Source of the DNA: Corynebacterium tuberculostearicum
GTDB taxonomy: Bacteria; Actinomycetota; Actinomycetes; Mycobacteriales; Mycobacteriaceae
Direction: 5' to 3'
DNA: 64,000 nucleotides
Assembly: GCF_013408445.1 (NCBI RefSeq)
Contig: NZ_JACBZL010000001.1
Coordinates: forward strand, 62,001 to 126,000
Part shown: positions 17,703-25,355 of the stretch, one piece after another
Numbering within the stretch: position 1 is the first letter of the stretch
Layout: every line of letters begins with the position of its first letter
Program-made: the position numbers and the translations under genes
Notes under the pieces: generated by a model
Told to the model about the DNA's origin: nothing
What the model saw: the letters and a program-made list of their open reading frames with translations, nothing else
Databases searched by the model: none

Positions 17703-19169
17703 ATGAACATGAGGAATGACGATTACCGCGGCTTTGATGGAAACTCCCCGGAGGGAGTGTCCCAGGAAGGTCCGGGTAGGGCCGAGCCGGTTCAGGGTGG
17801 TCCGAACTTTGGAGAAACCAACCAGCAAGATGCCGTGGCTGGCAATGCTGGACCCTACAGCGGCGACACTGGTCCTTATAGTGGCGCTGACGCGCAGGCA
17901 CAAGAGACTGGCTCCTATTCACAAGGCTGGAATCAGCCGCGCGGCGGTGCACAAGGCGATGACCCACGAACACTAGGTTCGCTCGGGCCGTACCCGAACG
18001 GCCCACAGACCCAAAGCTTTAGCGGTCAGGGACAGGAAGGCCCGATGGTCACCCCTCTTCCTCCGCAGCCGGAGCAAAAGAAGAAAATCGGCTTGGGTGC
18101 CGCCACCGCTTTGGCGGCCGTTGCCGCCATCGCCGCAGGCTCGATTGCCGGTGCTGTGGTCGGTATGAGTTCCGGGGGAGGCAATAACGATACCTCTGTA
18201 GTCAATGAAGCCCTCAAGGCTGAGCCGGCCAACAATAGCACCGGTAAGGAACCGGAGCAGGGTTCCGTTGAAGAAGTTGCCTCTAAGGTTTTGCCGGCGG
18301 TGGTTTCTATCCAGACGATGACTCGTACTGGTGGGGCTGAAGGCTCCGGTTCTGTCATCTCCCCAGATGGTTATGTACTGACCAACCACCACGTGGTTGC
18401 CGGTGCTGAGCACGGTGGCATGATGCAGGTGACCATGAATGACGGCAGCAAGCATGAAGCTGACGTGGTGGCCTCGGATGCGAATACGGACGTTGCCATC
18501 GTGAAAATCAAGGACGTCAAGGACCTGCCGTTCTTGCAGTTCGGCGACTCCGATTCCGTTGCCGTGGGCCAAGAGGTGGTGGCCGTGGGCTCACCTTTGG
18601 GCCTGAACGCTACCGTGACCTCGGGCATCGTGTCGGCAAAGAACCGTCCCGTGCGCGCGTCCCAGGAGGGTGGCGAGTCCTCATTGATTGACGCCATTCA
18701 GACCGATGCTGCAGTTAACCCTGGCAACTCCGGCGGCCCGCTGGTGGATCGAGACGGCAATATCGTGGGCATGAACTCCATGATTGCTTCGCTGTCTAAT
18801 GACTCCTCCGGCGAGGGCGGCTCCATTGGCTTGGGCTTTGCAATTCCATCCAACTTTGCCAAGCGCATGGCAGATGAGCTCATCAATGACGGCAAAGTTT
18901 CCCACCCAACCCTTGGCGTGAAGGTGCTAGCGCGCGACGACGGCAATGGTGCCCGCATCGCCGAGGTAGAGCCGGGCGGTCCAGCAGATAAGGCGGGTTT
19001 GAAGGATGGCGACATTGTCACCCGCGTCAACGACCGCCTGATTGAAAACGCTGATGCGCTCATCGCGGCGGCGCGATCGCAGGACTTTGGCGCGACGGTG
19101 ACCTTGGAGGTTACCCGCGAAGACTCGGATGAATCTCGTCAGGTAGAGGTAACCCTCTCAGGCGAGTAA
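17703..19169 (+). CDS. pepD: membrane-anchored HtrA/DegP-type serine protease PepD
   Basis: An envelope protease/chaperone of about 488 residues. A disordered Gly/Gln/Pro-rich cytoplasmic part (about 1-125) is followed by a single transmembrane helix (about 130-155). The trypsin-like domain has catalytic His in LTNHHVVAG (about 227), Asp in NTDVAIVK (about 262) and Ser in NPGNSGGPLVD (about 340). The PDZ domain lies at about 400-485 (VEPGGPADKAGLKDGD). In mycobacteria PepD is both target and negative modulator of MprAB. The start is uncertain: ATG 17703 and 17709 and GTG 17685 are in frame; AGTGAGG favours 17703. Confidence 0.92.
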   Translation: MNMRNDDYRGFDGNSPEGVSQEGPGRAEPVQGGPNFGETNQQDAVAGNAGPYSGDTGPYSGADAQAQETGSYSQGWNQPRGGAQGDDPRTLGSLGPYPNGPQTQSFSGQGQEGPMVTPLPPQPEQKKKIGLGAATALAAVAAIAAGSIAGAVVGMSSGGGNNDTSVVNEALKAEPANNSTGKEPEQGSVEEVASKVLPAVVSIQTMTRTGGAEGSGSVISPDGYVLTNHHVVAGAEHGGMMQVTMNDGSKHEADVVASDANTDVAIVKIKDVKDLPFLQFGDSDSVAVGQEVVAVGSPLGLNATVTSGIVSAKNRPVRASQEGGESSLIDAIQTDAAVNPGNSGGPLVDRDGNIVGMNSMIASLSNDSSGEGGSIGLGFAIPSNFAKRMADELINDGKVSHPTLGVKVLARDDGNGARIAEVEPGGPADKAGLKDGDIVTRVNDRLIENADALIAAARSQDFGATVTLEVTREDSDESRQVEVTLSGE

Positions 19170-19254
19170 ATTACTGTGCAAGACCTCATTAGGTGCTGAA
19201 TGCGCCGTACCTCACCCCGCCACAAGGCCGTACTGCCTTAACTTAAGGAGAAAA

Positions 19255-19863
19255 ATGCCAGATTCGCAGCACGATGTGACCGACTCCGCGCAGCCCGACG
19301 GCGCGAATAAGCGCGATTCCTTGATGGATGTTGCCGAACCCGATGATGCCTTCCTGCTGGCGAGCGAGCAGGAGGATAGCCTTGCCGCCCCGCGCCGCGG
19401 GCTCATCGTTATTGTCACCGATCATCCTGGTGAGCAATCCGATAGCACTTCGCAGCTGGTAAGCGAGTTGCTCGCGGAGGCCAATTTCCGCGTTGATGGC
19501 GCCATCGTAGTGCGTTCCAAGAAGTCCAAGATTCGCCAGGCCATTGAGACCGCCGTGGTCGGTGGCGTGGACTTGGTCCTCACCGTGGGCGGTACCGGCG
19601 TGGGCCCGCGCGATAAGACTCCGGAGGCTACCCGCTCCGTCATCGACAAGATGGTGCCGGGCGTGGCGCAGGCGCTGCGTTCTTCTGGCCAAGCCTGTGG
19701 CGCGGTGGATGCCTGCACGTCCCGCGGCCTATCGGGTGTTTCGGGCTCTACCGTCGTGGTCAACCTCGCTTCCTCGCGTGCTGCGGTCCGTGATGGCATG
19801 GCTACCTTGGCGCCTCTGGTGCACCACCTGATTGATCAGCTGCAGCAATCGAGCGTCCAGTAA
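19255..19863 (+). CDS. moaB: MogA/MoaB family molybdopterin-binding protein
   Basis: A 202-residue protein with an acidic N-terminal extension of about 45 residues. The MoCF-binding fold follows (about 45-200), with the motif LVLTVGGTGVGPRDKTPEAT and the later SRGLSGVSGSTVVVNL. This matches MoaB2, which follows pepD in mycobacteria. TAAGGAG lies just before the ATG. Its role in molybdenum cofactor adenylation is inferred from the family; few other Mo-cofactor genes are nearby except the moeA-like glp. Confidence 0.85.
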   Translation: MPDSQHDVTDSAQPDGANKRDSLMDVAEPDDAFLLASEQEDSLAAPRRGLIVIVTDHPGEQSDSTSQLVSELLAEANFRVDGAIVVRSKKSKIRQAIETAVVGGVDLVLTVGGTGVGPRDKTPEATRSVIDKMVPGVAQALRSSGQACGAVDACTSRGLSGVSGSTVVVNLASSRAAVRDGMATLAPLVHHLIDQLQQSSVQ

Positions 19864-19879
19864 TAGCAGGGCATTTTCT

Positions 19880-20098
19880 ATGACGTCGCGGAGAAATCGC
19901 CGGCGAGTATTCCGCCAATCCGATGCTGCCGGCTATGACCGTAGTGCTGATAAGCCCGGCGTACCCGCTTCCCACGGTGTTGATGAAGAGAGAATCGTTA
20001 CCGTCGATGACGCGGATTCGGTGGCGGCAGAGGGGGAGTCTGGCCAGCGCGATGAACAGTTCTACCGAGAAAATCAGCCCCCACACTACGGCGGCTAG
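19880..20098 (+). CDS. small conserved hypothetical protein
   Basis: A 72-residue charged protein starting MTSRRNRRRVFRQSDAAG and ending DEQFYRENQPPHYGG. The terminal FYREnxPPHY pattern is one I associate with a short protein conserved at this locus in Corynebacterium. It starts 16 nt after moaB and points the same way. No signal peptide or membrane segment; function unknown. Confidence 0.6.
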   Translation: MTSRRNRRRVFRQSDAAGYDRSADKPGVPASHGVDEERIVTVDDADSVAAEGESGQRDEQFYRENQPPHYGG

Positions 20099-20138
20099 TG
20101 CCTAAGACAGGCTGCAGGTCTGCAGCCACAGAGGTACT

Positions 20139-20181
20139 TAAAAAGCCCGTGGTTTCTTCCGAAGAAGTGAAACCACGGGCT
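20139..20181 (-). terminator. Rho-independent terminator of mscL
   Basis: A perfect 13-bp stem (AGCCCGTGGTTTC at 20144-20156 with GAAACCACGGGCT at 20169-20181) is followed on the minus strand by a T run. It is 26 nt beyond the mscL stop. Confidence 0.9.
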
Positions 20182-20207
20182 CTGTGCTGCGCAAGCAGCG
20201 AAGGGAA

Positions 20208-20711
20208 CTAGGCCTGGTGGCGGCCGCCGCCGGTAGAACCGGAATCGGCGTCGGTAGCGCCGCGGGCGGAACCGTCGATGCCGGTACCCGGGATGTCCTT
20301 ATCGGAGACATTCTGGGCCTCGAGCAGGTCGCGGATTTCCGCGAGCAGTTCCTCGGAGGTTGGGGCAGGGGCCTCAGGGTCCACACCGTGGCGGCGCTTA
20401 GCGGCCTCGGTGAGCTTGTTGATCGGCATGACGATGAGGAAGTAGACCACTGCGGCGATGATGAGGAAGTTAATCGCTGCGGAGATGACGGCGCCGAAGT
20501 CCACGAAGGTGTTTTCGGCATCTGTGATGTGGAAGCCAACGGCACCAACCTCAGCGGAGCCGAGGGAGTTAATGATCGGCTGGATGATGGAGTCCGTGAC
20601 GGACTTGACGATTGCGGTGAAGGCAGAACCAATGATGACTGCGGTGGCAAGTTCGATGACGTTGCCGCGCATGATGAAGTCTTTGAAACCCTTGAGCATG
20701 GTGATATGCAC
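20208..20711 (-). CDS. mscL: large-conductance mechanosensitive channel
   Basis: A homopentameric stretch-activated channel that vents solutes on hypo-osmotic shock. Typical MscL features are the N-terminal amphipathic LKGFKDFIMRGNVIELATAVIIGSAF with TM1 and the second transmembrane helix INFLIIAAVVYFLIVMPINK. The C-terminal cytoplasmic part extends to a Gly/Ser/Asp-rich tail of about 40 residues that is longer than in E. coli. The usual MscL start would be the ATG at 20699, but AGAAAGG is better spaced for ATG 20711. Downstream of moaB as in mycobacteria, but convergent with it. Confidence 0.94.
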   Translation of the reverse strand: MHITMLKGFKDFIMRGNVIELATAVIIGSAFTAIVKSVTDSIIQPIINSLGSAEVGAVGFHITDAENTFVDFGAVISAAINFLIIAAVVYFLIVMPINKLTEAAKRRHGVDPEAPAPTSEELLAEIRDLLEAQNVSDKDIPGTGIDGSARGATDADSGSTGGGRHQA

Positions 20712-20810
20712 AAACCTTTCTGGGAATAACTAAGGGTAGTTAAAAACCATGGACACCGCGAAACATTAGTGCAGCCGGTAACCAACCACAACTGCTGTGT
20801 CTGAAAAGGT

Positions 20811-21518
20811 CTAGCTCTGCTGTGGGTGGGCGCGGTCACCCACAATAACGACTGTGAGTGGTTGGCTTAACGACGCCGCGGCTACATCATTGGCGTGGTC
20901 ATGGGGCAGCGCGAGCAAAACGGTCGAGGAAGAGGCCTCGCCTTCGGCGCTGGAGGTTGACACCACGCGCCCGCCGGTGGCGATAACGCGCGCGGTGGGT
21001 GCGGTGGGCGCCTCGCCCTCTCCAACATCAGAAGGGGAGGAGGCGGCATCGACGGCGGTTACCACGTCCACGGTATCGCCATGGTGTAGGTGGGGGATGA
21101 TGTCTGGCTCGGCGAGCTTGACCGGGATCATCCGCGCGGCCGCGTCTTCGGAGCCGCCCACCAAGCTAGAGACAAGTTCTTCTCCTAGAAGGCGAGCATC
21201 GGTAATCACTTCGCCCTTGCCGGCTGCGGCGGTAATAACGCGGCCGGTGAGTTCTTCTGGCTTTGCCGCTACCGCGGAATCGGGGATGGAGGAGGAAGGA
21301 AGGCGGGCCAAGTCGACGTCGGCAAGCGCCAGCTCCGCGCCCGCAGGCAGATCGCGGCTAAAGACGGGAACGCGCGGCAGTTCCTTGGCCGCAGATAAGG
21401 CCGAAGCCAGCGCGGCAATAAGAAGGGCCACCGCAATGGCGCGGCGCACTACAACGCCGCGGCGGTGGCCAGGGGTACGAAGGGTGGAAACGAGGCGGGG
21501 CATACGCGAAGTGGGCAT
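20811..21518 (-). CDS. SAF-domain (CpaB/RcpC-like) membrane-anchored protein
   Basis: A 235-residue protein with a basic N-terminus and one transmembrane helix (about 25-45, AIAVALLIAALASALSAA). A SAF domain follows, starting VPVFSRDLPAGAELALADVDLARLP (about 50-110). The rest has Ala/Glu/Ser-rich insertions and a beta-rich tail. SAF proteins of this type resemble Flp pilus assembly protein CpaB, but no other pilus gene is nearby. It lies between mscL and the folate ligase gene, as in related genomes. ATG 21503 is an alternative start. Confidence 0.65.
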   Translation of the reverse strand: MPTSRMPRLVSTLRTPGHRRGVVVRRAIAVALLIAALASALSAAKELPRVPVFSRDLPAGAELALADVDLARLPSSSIPDSAVAAKPEELTGRVITAAAGKGEVITDARLLGEELVSSLVGGSEDAAARMIPVKLAEPDIIPHLHHGDTVDVVTAVDAASSPSDVGEGEAPTAPTARVIATGGRVVSTSSAEGEASSSTVLLALPHDHANDVAAASLSQPLTVVIVGDRAHPQQS

Positions 21519-21566
21519 ACTCTTTTAGACTGCCCGAAACCGCGCATGGTTCCCGCACCCTAAAAA

Positions 21567-22142
21567 CTAGAAGCGGGTGATGCCCTCTGCGGTGACGGCG
21601 GCATCAACCTTGCGGTCATGGTCCTCGGTAGGCAGCTCGTCTACAAACTCGGAGGGGTAGACCATGGCGAAAACCGGCGGCTTGCCGTGGGGAAGCGGCT
21701 CTAGCGCGCGGTCATAGTAGCCGCCGCCCTTGCCCATGCGGTTGCCCTTGGCATCCACCGCCATGGCGGGGGCGAGCACCAGATCGCACTCGGCCAGCAC
21801 GCTGCTATCAAAGCTTGGGCCCTGGGGCTCATTCAATCCCAGTGGGCTGGTGTGCATGGCTTCCTTGCCGCGGTATTCGGCAAAGGTCAACGTGCCATTC
21901 TCGCCGGAAATTGGCAGGAGGACGCGGGAGACATGCGCCTTGAGCCACGGCACAAAGTCCGCACCGCCGGGCTCGGAGCCCAAAGGCCAGTAGGCGGCCA
22001 CGGTCATGGACTCGGTGAGCTCGGATTCGAGATGCTTGCGCACGGCGGCGGTGAAAGCATCGTGGTCCTCGGAGGAAAGTTCGCGGCGGGCCTGGACCAA
22101 GCGGGCGCGCAGCTCGTTTTTGGCGGTGATGGAAGAGGTCAT
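21567..22142 (-). CDS. 5-formyltetrahydrofolate cyclo-ligase
   Basis: A 191-residue enzyme that converts 5-formyl-THF to 5,10-methenyl-THF with ATP. The N-terminus has KNELRARLVQARRELS, the middle has YWPLGSEPGGADFVPWL, and the ATP/substrate motif is AVDAKGNRMGKGGGYYDRAL (about 130-150). The start is ATG 22142, with a TATGAT -10 box 6 nt upstream; longer upstream frames overlap galU's N-terminus and lack similarity. It is divergent from galU with 67 nt between starts. Confidence 0.92.
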   Translation of the reverse strand: MTSSITAKNELRARLVQARRELSSEDHDAFTAAVRKHLESELTESMTVAAYWPLGSEPGGADFVPWLKAHVSRVLLPISGENGTLTFAEYRGKEAMHTSPLGLNEPQGPSFDSSVLAECDLVLAPAMAVDAKGNRMGKGGGYYDRALEPLPHGKPPVFAMVYPSEFVDELPTEDHDRKVDAAVTAEGITRF

Positions 22143-22148
22143 AAATAA

Positions 22149-22154
22149 ATCATA
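22149..22154 (-). promoter_or_regulatory. leaderless-type -10 box (TATGAT) for the folate cyclo-ligase
   Basis: On the minus strand TATGAT is followed by TTATTT and the ATG at 22142. The 6-nt gap and lack of a ribosome site suggest leaderless mRNA. Confidence 0.5.
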
Positions 22155-22196
22155 ACCCCGCGGCGTAGCGGTGCACGGGAAAATAATGTGGCGTTG

Positions 22197-22202
22197 TACG
22201 CT
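22197..22202 (+). promoter_or_regulatory. leaderless-type -10 box (TACGCT) for galU
   Basis: TACGCT is followed by exactly 7 nt and the ATG at 22210. This supports that ATG over upstream in-frame starts. Confidence 0.5.
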
Positions 22203-22209
22203 ATTGTGC

Positions 22210-23136
22210 ATGGCTATAGAACGCGAAGATTCCGCCCGCGGAATCACCACGGTTGTAGTTCCAGCGGCAGGTATGGGCACCCGATTTTTGCCCGCCACCA
22301 AGACGGTTCCCAAGGAACTGCTGCCCGTTGTTGATACTCCCGGCATCGAACTCATCGCAGAGGAGGCGGCCTCTGTCGGCGCGCGCCGCCTTGCGGTGAT
22401 TACCGCGCCCGATAAGCAAGAAGTCATGCGTCACTTCGAGGCATTCCCCGAGCTGGTAGAGACCCTTGAATCCCGCGGCAAGGACGAGCAGGTGGCCAAG
22501 GTCAAGCGCGCCAACCAGATCATTCACCCCGTTGCGGTGGAGCAGGAAAAGCCGCTGGGCTTGGGCCACGCGGTGGGTCTTGCAGAAGAGGTGCTTGGGG
22601 AAGACGAGGATTCCTTCGCCGTCATGCTCCCTGATGACATTGTGCTGCCCGCCACCGTTATGGCGGATATGGCGCGCGTGCGCGCGGCGTTGGGCGGCAG
22701 CGTGCTGTGCGCCTTCGAGGTCCCGCGCGAGCAGACCTACAACTACGGCGTCTTCGACGTGGAGGATACCGATGCCCCTGGCGTGAAGAAGGTCGTGGGC
22801 ATGGTGGAAAAGCCGGCGGTAGAGGATGCTCCTTCTAACCTCGTGGCCACCGGCCGCTACCTTTTGGACCGCAAGATCTTTGATGCCCTGCGCCGCATTA
22901 AGCCGGGCAAGGGCGGCGAGCTGCAGCTTACTGACGCCATCGAGCTCCTCATCGAGGAAGGCGAGCCCGTCCACGTGGTAGTCCACCAAGGAAAGCGCCA
23001 TGATTTGGGCAATCCCGGCGGCTATATCCCCGCCAACGTGGACTTTGGCCTGCGCGATGAAAAGTATGGTCCCACGCTGTATAAAGCGATTAAACAAATC
23101 ATGGCCGAGTATGAGGACGAGCACGGCCTAGCCTAG
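22210..23136 (+). CDS. galU: UTP-glucose-1-phosphate uridylyltransferase
   Basis: A 308-residue enzyme that makes UDP-glucose for glycans and trehalose. The nucleotide-binding signature is VVVPAAGMGTRFLPATKTVPKE (about 13-34). LPVVDTPGIE, GLGHAVG, LPDDI and the C-terminal GKRHDLGNPGGY are as in bacterial GalU. It is the first of galU-glp-rimJ-glpR, the same order as Rv0993-Rv0996. 55 nt separate it from glp. Confidence 0.94.
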   Translation: MAIEREDSARGITTVVVPAAGMGTRFLPATKTVPKELLPVVDTPGIELIAEEAASVGARRLAVITAPDKQEVMRHFEAFPELVETLESRGKDEQVAKVKRANQIIHPVAVEQEKPLGLGHAVGLAEEVLGEDEDSFAVMLPDDIVLPATVMADMARVRAALGGSVLCAFEVPREQTYNYGVFDVEDTDAPGVKKVVGMVEKPAVEDAPSNLVATGRYLLDRKIFDALRRIKPGKGGELQLTDAIELLIEEGEPVHVVVHQGKRHDLGNPGGYIPANVDFGLRDEKYGPTLYKAIKQIMAEYEDEHGLA

Positions 23137-23191
23137 GGATGTTCCCAGTGGCCAAGGACGTGGAAGCGAAGAAAGGGCGGGCATAGACCTT

Positions 23192-24502
23192 ATGCGTTCA
23201 GTTGATGACCAGTTGGCGCTGGTAACGGATGCGGCGACGACGCCGGAGCCGGTGCGCATCGGTATTTCCAACGCGCTGGGTTTGATGTGCGCCGAGCAGG
23301 TACAGGCCAACCAACCCCTGCCGGGCTTCCCGCAGGCGGCCATCGACGGCTACGCCGTGCGCGCCGTCGATATCGGCGGCGAGCGGGGTCTGCGGGTGCG
23401 CCGCCACAAGGACCAGGAAGAACAGTCCGCCGAGGGCGAAGAGGATGCGGATTCCCCGCAGCCGGAGGTAGAGCGTTCCCTGCCCGTGGTGGGCGAGGTT
23501 CCGGCCGGCTCCAAGCAACCGCTGCGCCTGCAGCCTAAGCAAGCGGTGCGCGTATATACGGGTGCGCCTTTGCCCACGCTTGCCGACGCCGTCCTGCCCC
23601 TCGAGTGGACCGACCGCGGCCGCAAGCGCGTTACCGCCCACCGCCCGGTGCGCTCTGGTGACTTTGTGCGCCGGGTGGGCGACGATATCCAGCCTGGCGA
23701 TGTCGCCGTATCTTCCGGCACCGTTTTAGGGCCGGCCCAGATCGGCCTTCTGGCCGCGGTGGGCCGCTCAAAGGTGCTGGTGTATCCGCGCCCGCGTATT
23801 ACCATAATCTCCTTTGGCCGCGAGTTGGTTGACTTGGATCAGGAACCGGCACTGGGCCAGGTCTTTGACGTGAACTCTTATTCCTTGGCCGCCGCGGCCC
23901 GTGAAGCCGGGGCGGAGGTGCACCGCGTGGGCATTGCGGAGGGCGAGCCGCGCCGCATCCGCGAGGCGTTGGAAAAGCACATTGCCCGCAGCGAGGTGCT
24001 GGTTATCTCCGGCGCAGTCGGCGGCGCTGGTGCTGAGGCCATCCGCGAGATCCTCGACGATCTTGGTGATGTGGATACCTCCCGCGTGGCCATGCATCCC
24101 GGCTCCGTTCAGGGCTTTGGACTGGTGGGCGAGGAGCGCATTCCTACCTTCTTGCTGCCGTCCAATCCGGTGTCCGCGCTTGTGGTCTTTGAGGTATATA
24201 TCCGCCCGCTCATCCGCTTGGCGCTGGGCAAGCGCAATGCGCACCGCCGCGTGGTGCGTGCGCGCGCGTTGAACCACATCGATTCCCGCCCCGGCCGGCG
24301 CGGCTTCATCCGTGCTCGCCTGATGCGCGATGCTGAAACCGCGGACTACTTGGTGGAAGGCCTCGGCGGTGCCGCAGGTGCCCCAGCCCACCTCTTGGCC
24401 GGCCTCTCAGAGGCCAACGCCATGATTCGCGTGCCGGAAGAGGTCACCGAAATCCGCCCGGGCGATGTGGTTGATGTGTTGTTTTTGACCCAGCGCAGCT
24501 AA
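23192..24502 (+). CDS. glp: gephyrin-like molybdotransferase Glp (MoeA family)
   Basis: A 436-residue MoeA-fold protein. The N-terminal domain has FPQAAIDGYAVRA (Asp of the active loop, about 50), an acidic 20-residue insertion (about 75-95), VYTGAPLPTLADAVLPLEW, and the central MoCF-binding domain with GQVFDVNSYSLAAAA and LVISGAVGGAGAEA. In true MoeA the last motif is SGGVSxGxxD; here its acidic residue is missing. In C. glutamicum the MoeA-like protein at this locus is Glp, which binds FtsZ and the receptor GlpR and helps coordinate division and polar growth. Gene order glp-rimJ-glpR is retained, which supports that role more than cofactor synthesis. rimJ starts within its stop codon. Confidence 0.85.
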   Translation: MRSVDDQLALVTDAATTPEPVRIGISNALGLMCAEQVQANQPLPGFPQAAIDGYAVRAVDIGGERGLRVRRHKDQEEQSAEGEEDADSPQPEVERSLPVVGEVPAGSKQPLRLQPKQAVRVYTGAPLPTLADAVLPLEWTDRGRKRVTAHRPVRSGDFVRRVGDDIQPGDVAVSSGTVLGPAQIGLLAAVGRSKVLVYPRPRITIISFGRELVDLDQEPALGQVFDVNSYSLAAAAREAGAEVHRVGIAEGEPRRIREALEKHIARSEVLVISGAVGGAGAEAIREILDDLGDVDTSRVAMHPGSVQGFGLVGEERIPTFLLPSNPVSALVVFEVYIRPLIRLALGKRNAHRRVVRARALNHIDSRPGRRGFIRARLMRDAETADYLVEGLGGAAGAPAHLLAGLSEANAMIRVPEEVTEIRPGDVVDVLFLTQRS

Positions 24503-25212
24503 TGCTCGATCCTTTCGGCAACGCGGCGGATAGGTTCCGTCATCCTGCTACCGGCCCCGCCGATGACATGCATCCAGGGTGGCCGGAATCCACTCCTATT
24601 GTCCAGCTTCCCTCCTCTTCTGTTTTTCCCTCGGGGGCGCGGATGCGTTTGCGCCCCCTGCTGCGTTCCGACGGCCATGAGTGGCGGCGTCAGCGCATCG
24701 ACGATGAAAGCTTCCTGCGCCCGGTCGAGCCGACCCAAGCCGCACCGTGGGCGGCGGCGCATAGCCAGCAGGCGTGGTGGAATCACCTGATGTACCTGCG
24801 CACGGCCGCCCGCGAGGCGCTGGTGATCCCGCTTGTCATTGAGGTGGAGGGGAAATTCGCAGGGCAGGTAACCCTGGGAAATATTCAGCATGGCAGCATT
24901 CGCGACTGCTGGATTGGCTACTGGGTCTATTCCGCAGTTCACGGTGCCGGGGTGGCTACGGCCGCCACCGCCTTGGGCGTGGACCACGCCTTCGGGCGAG
25001 TGGGTTTGCACCGCGTGACCGCCACCTATCTGGAGCACAACCCGGCCTCGGGGCGCGTCTTGGCCGCCAACGGGTTCCGGCATGAAGGGTATTTACGGCG
25101 CAATCTGCATATCGACGGCGCGTGGCAGGACCACCACTACGTGGCGTTGGTGAAAGAAGACTTTGCCTCTACGGCGGTGGAGCGTCTCCGCCAAGCTGGA
25201 CGGTTGGCGTGA
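24502..25212 (+). CDS. GNAT family N-acetyltransferase, RimJ/RimL type
   Basis: A 236-residue acetyl-CoA-dependent transferase. A 45-residue Pro-rich N-terminal extension precedes the GNAT fold, which starts MRLRPLLRSDGHEWRRQR. It contains the acetyl-CoA loop region GYWVYSAVHGAGVATAATALG (about 138-158) and the C-terminal YLEHNPASGRVLAANGFRHEG. The ATG overlaps the last base of the glp stop (TAATG), so translation is coupled. Rv0995 at the same place in M. tuberculosis is annotated RimJ. The substrate may be a protein N-terminus; it is not shown here. Confidence 0.85.
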   Translation: MLDPFGNAADRFRHPATGPADDMHPGWPESTPIVQLPSSSVFPSGARMRLRPLLRSDGHEWRRQRIDDESFLRPVEPTQAAPWAAAHSQQAWWNHLMYLRTAAREALVIPLVIEVEGKFAGQVTLGNIQHGSIRDCWIGYWVYSAVHGAGVATAATALGVDHAFGRVGLHRVTATYLEHNPASGRVLAANGFRHEGYLRRNLHIDGAWQDHHYVALVKEDFASTAVERLRQAGRLA

Positions 25213-25355
25213 AATAGCGTCCCAATCGCTGGGAATCCGACCTCATTTTTCACATAAGTCACAACATTGTAATTTGCGCGAATTTGGGGTGCTACGGTGC
25301 GGTTTCACCGTTTAAGGTGGAGTAATCATCTGTATTCAAGGGGAAGGTCCTTTTC

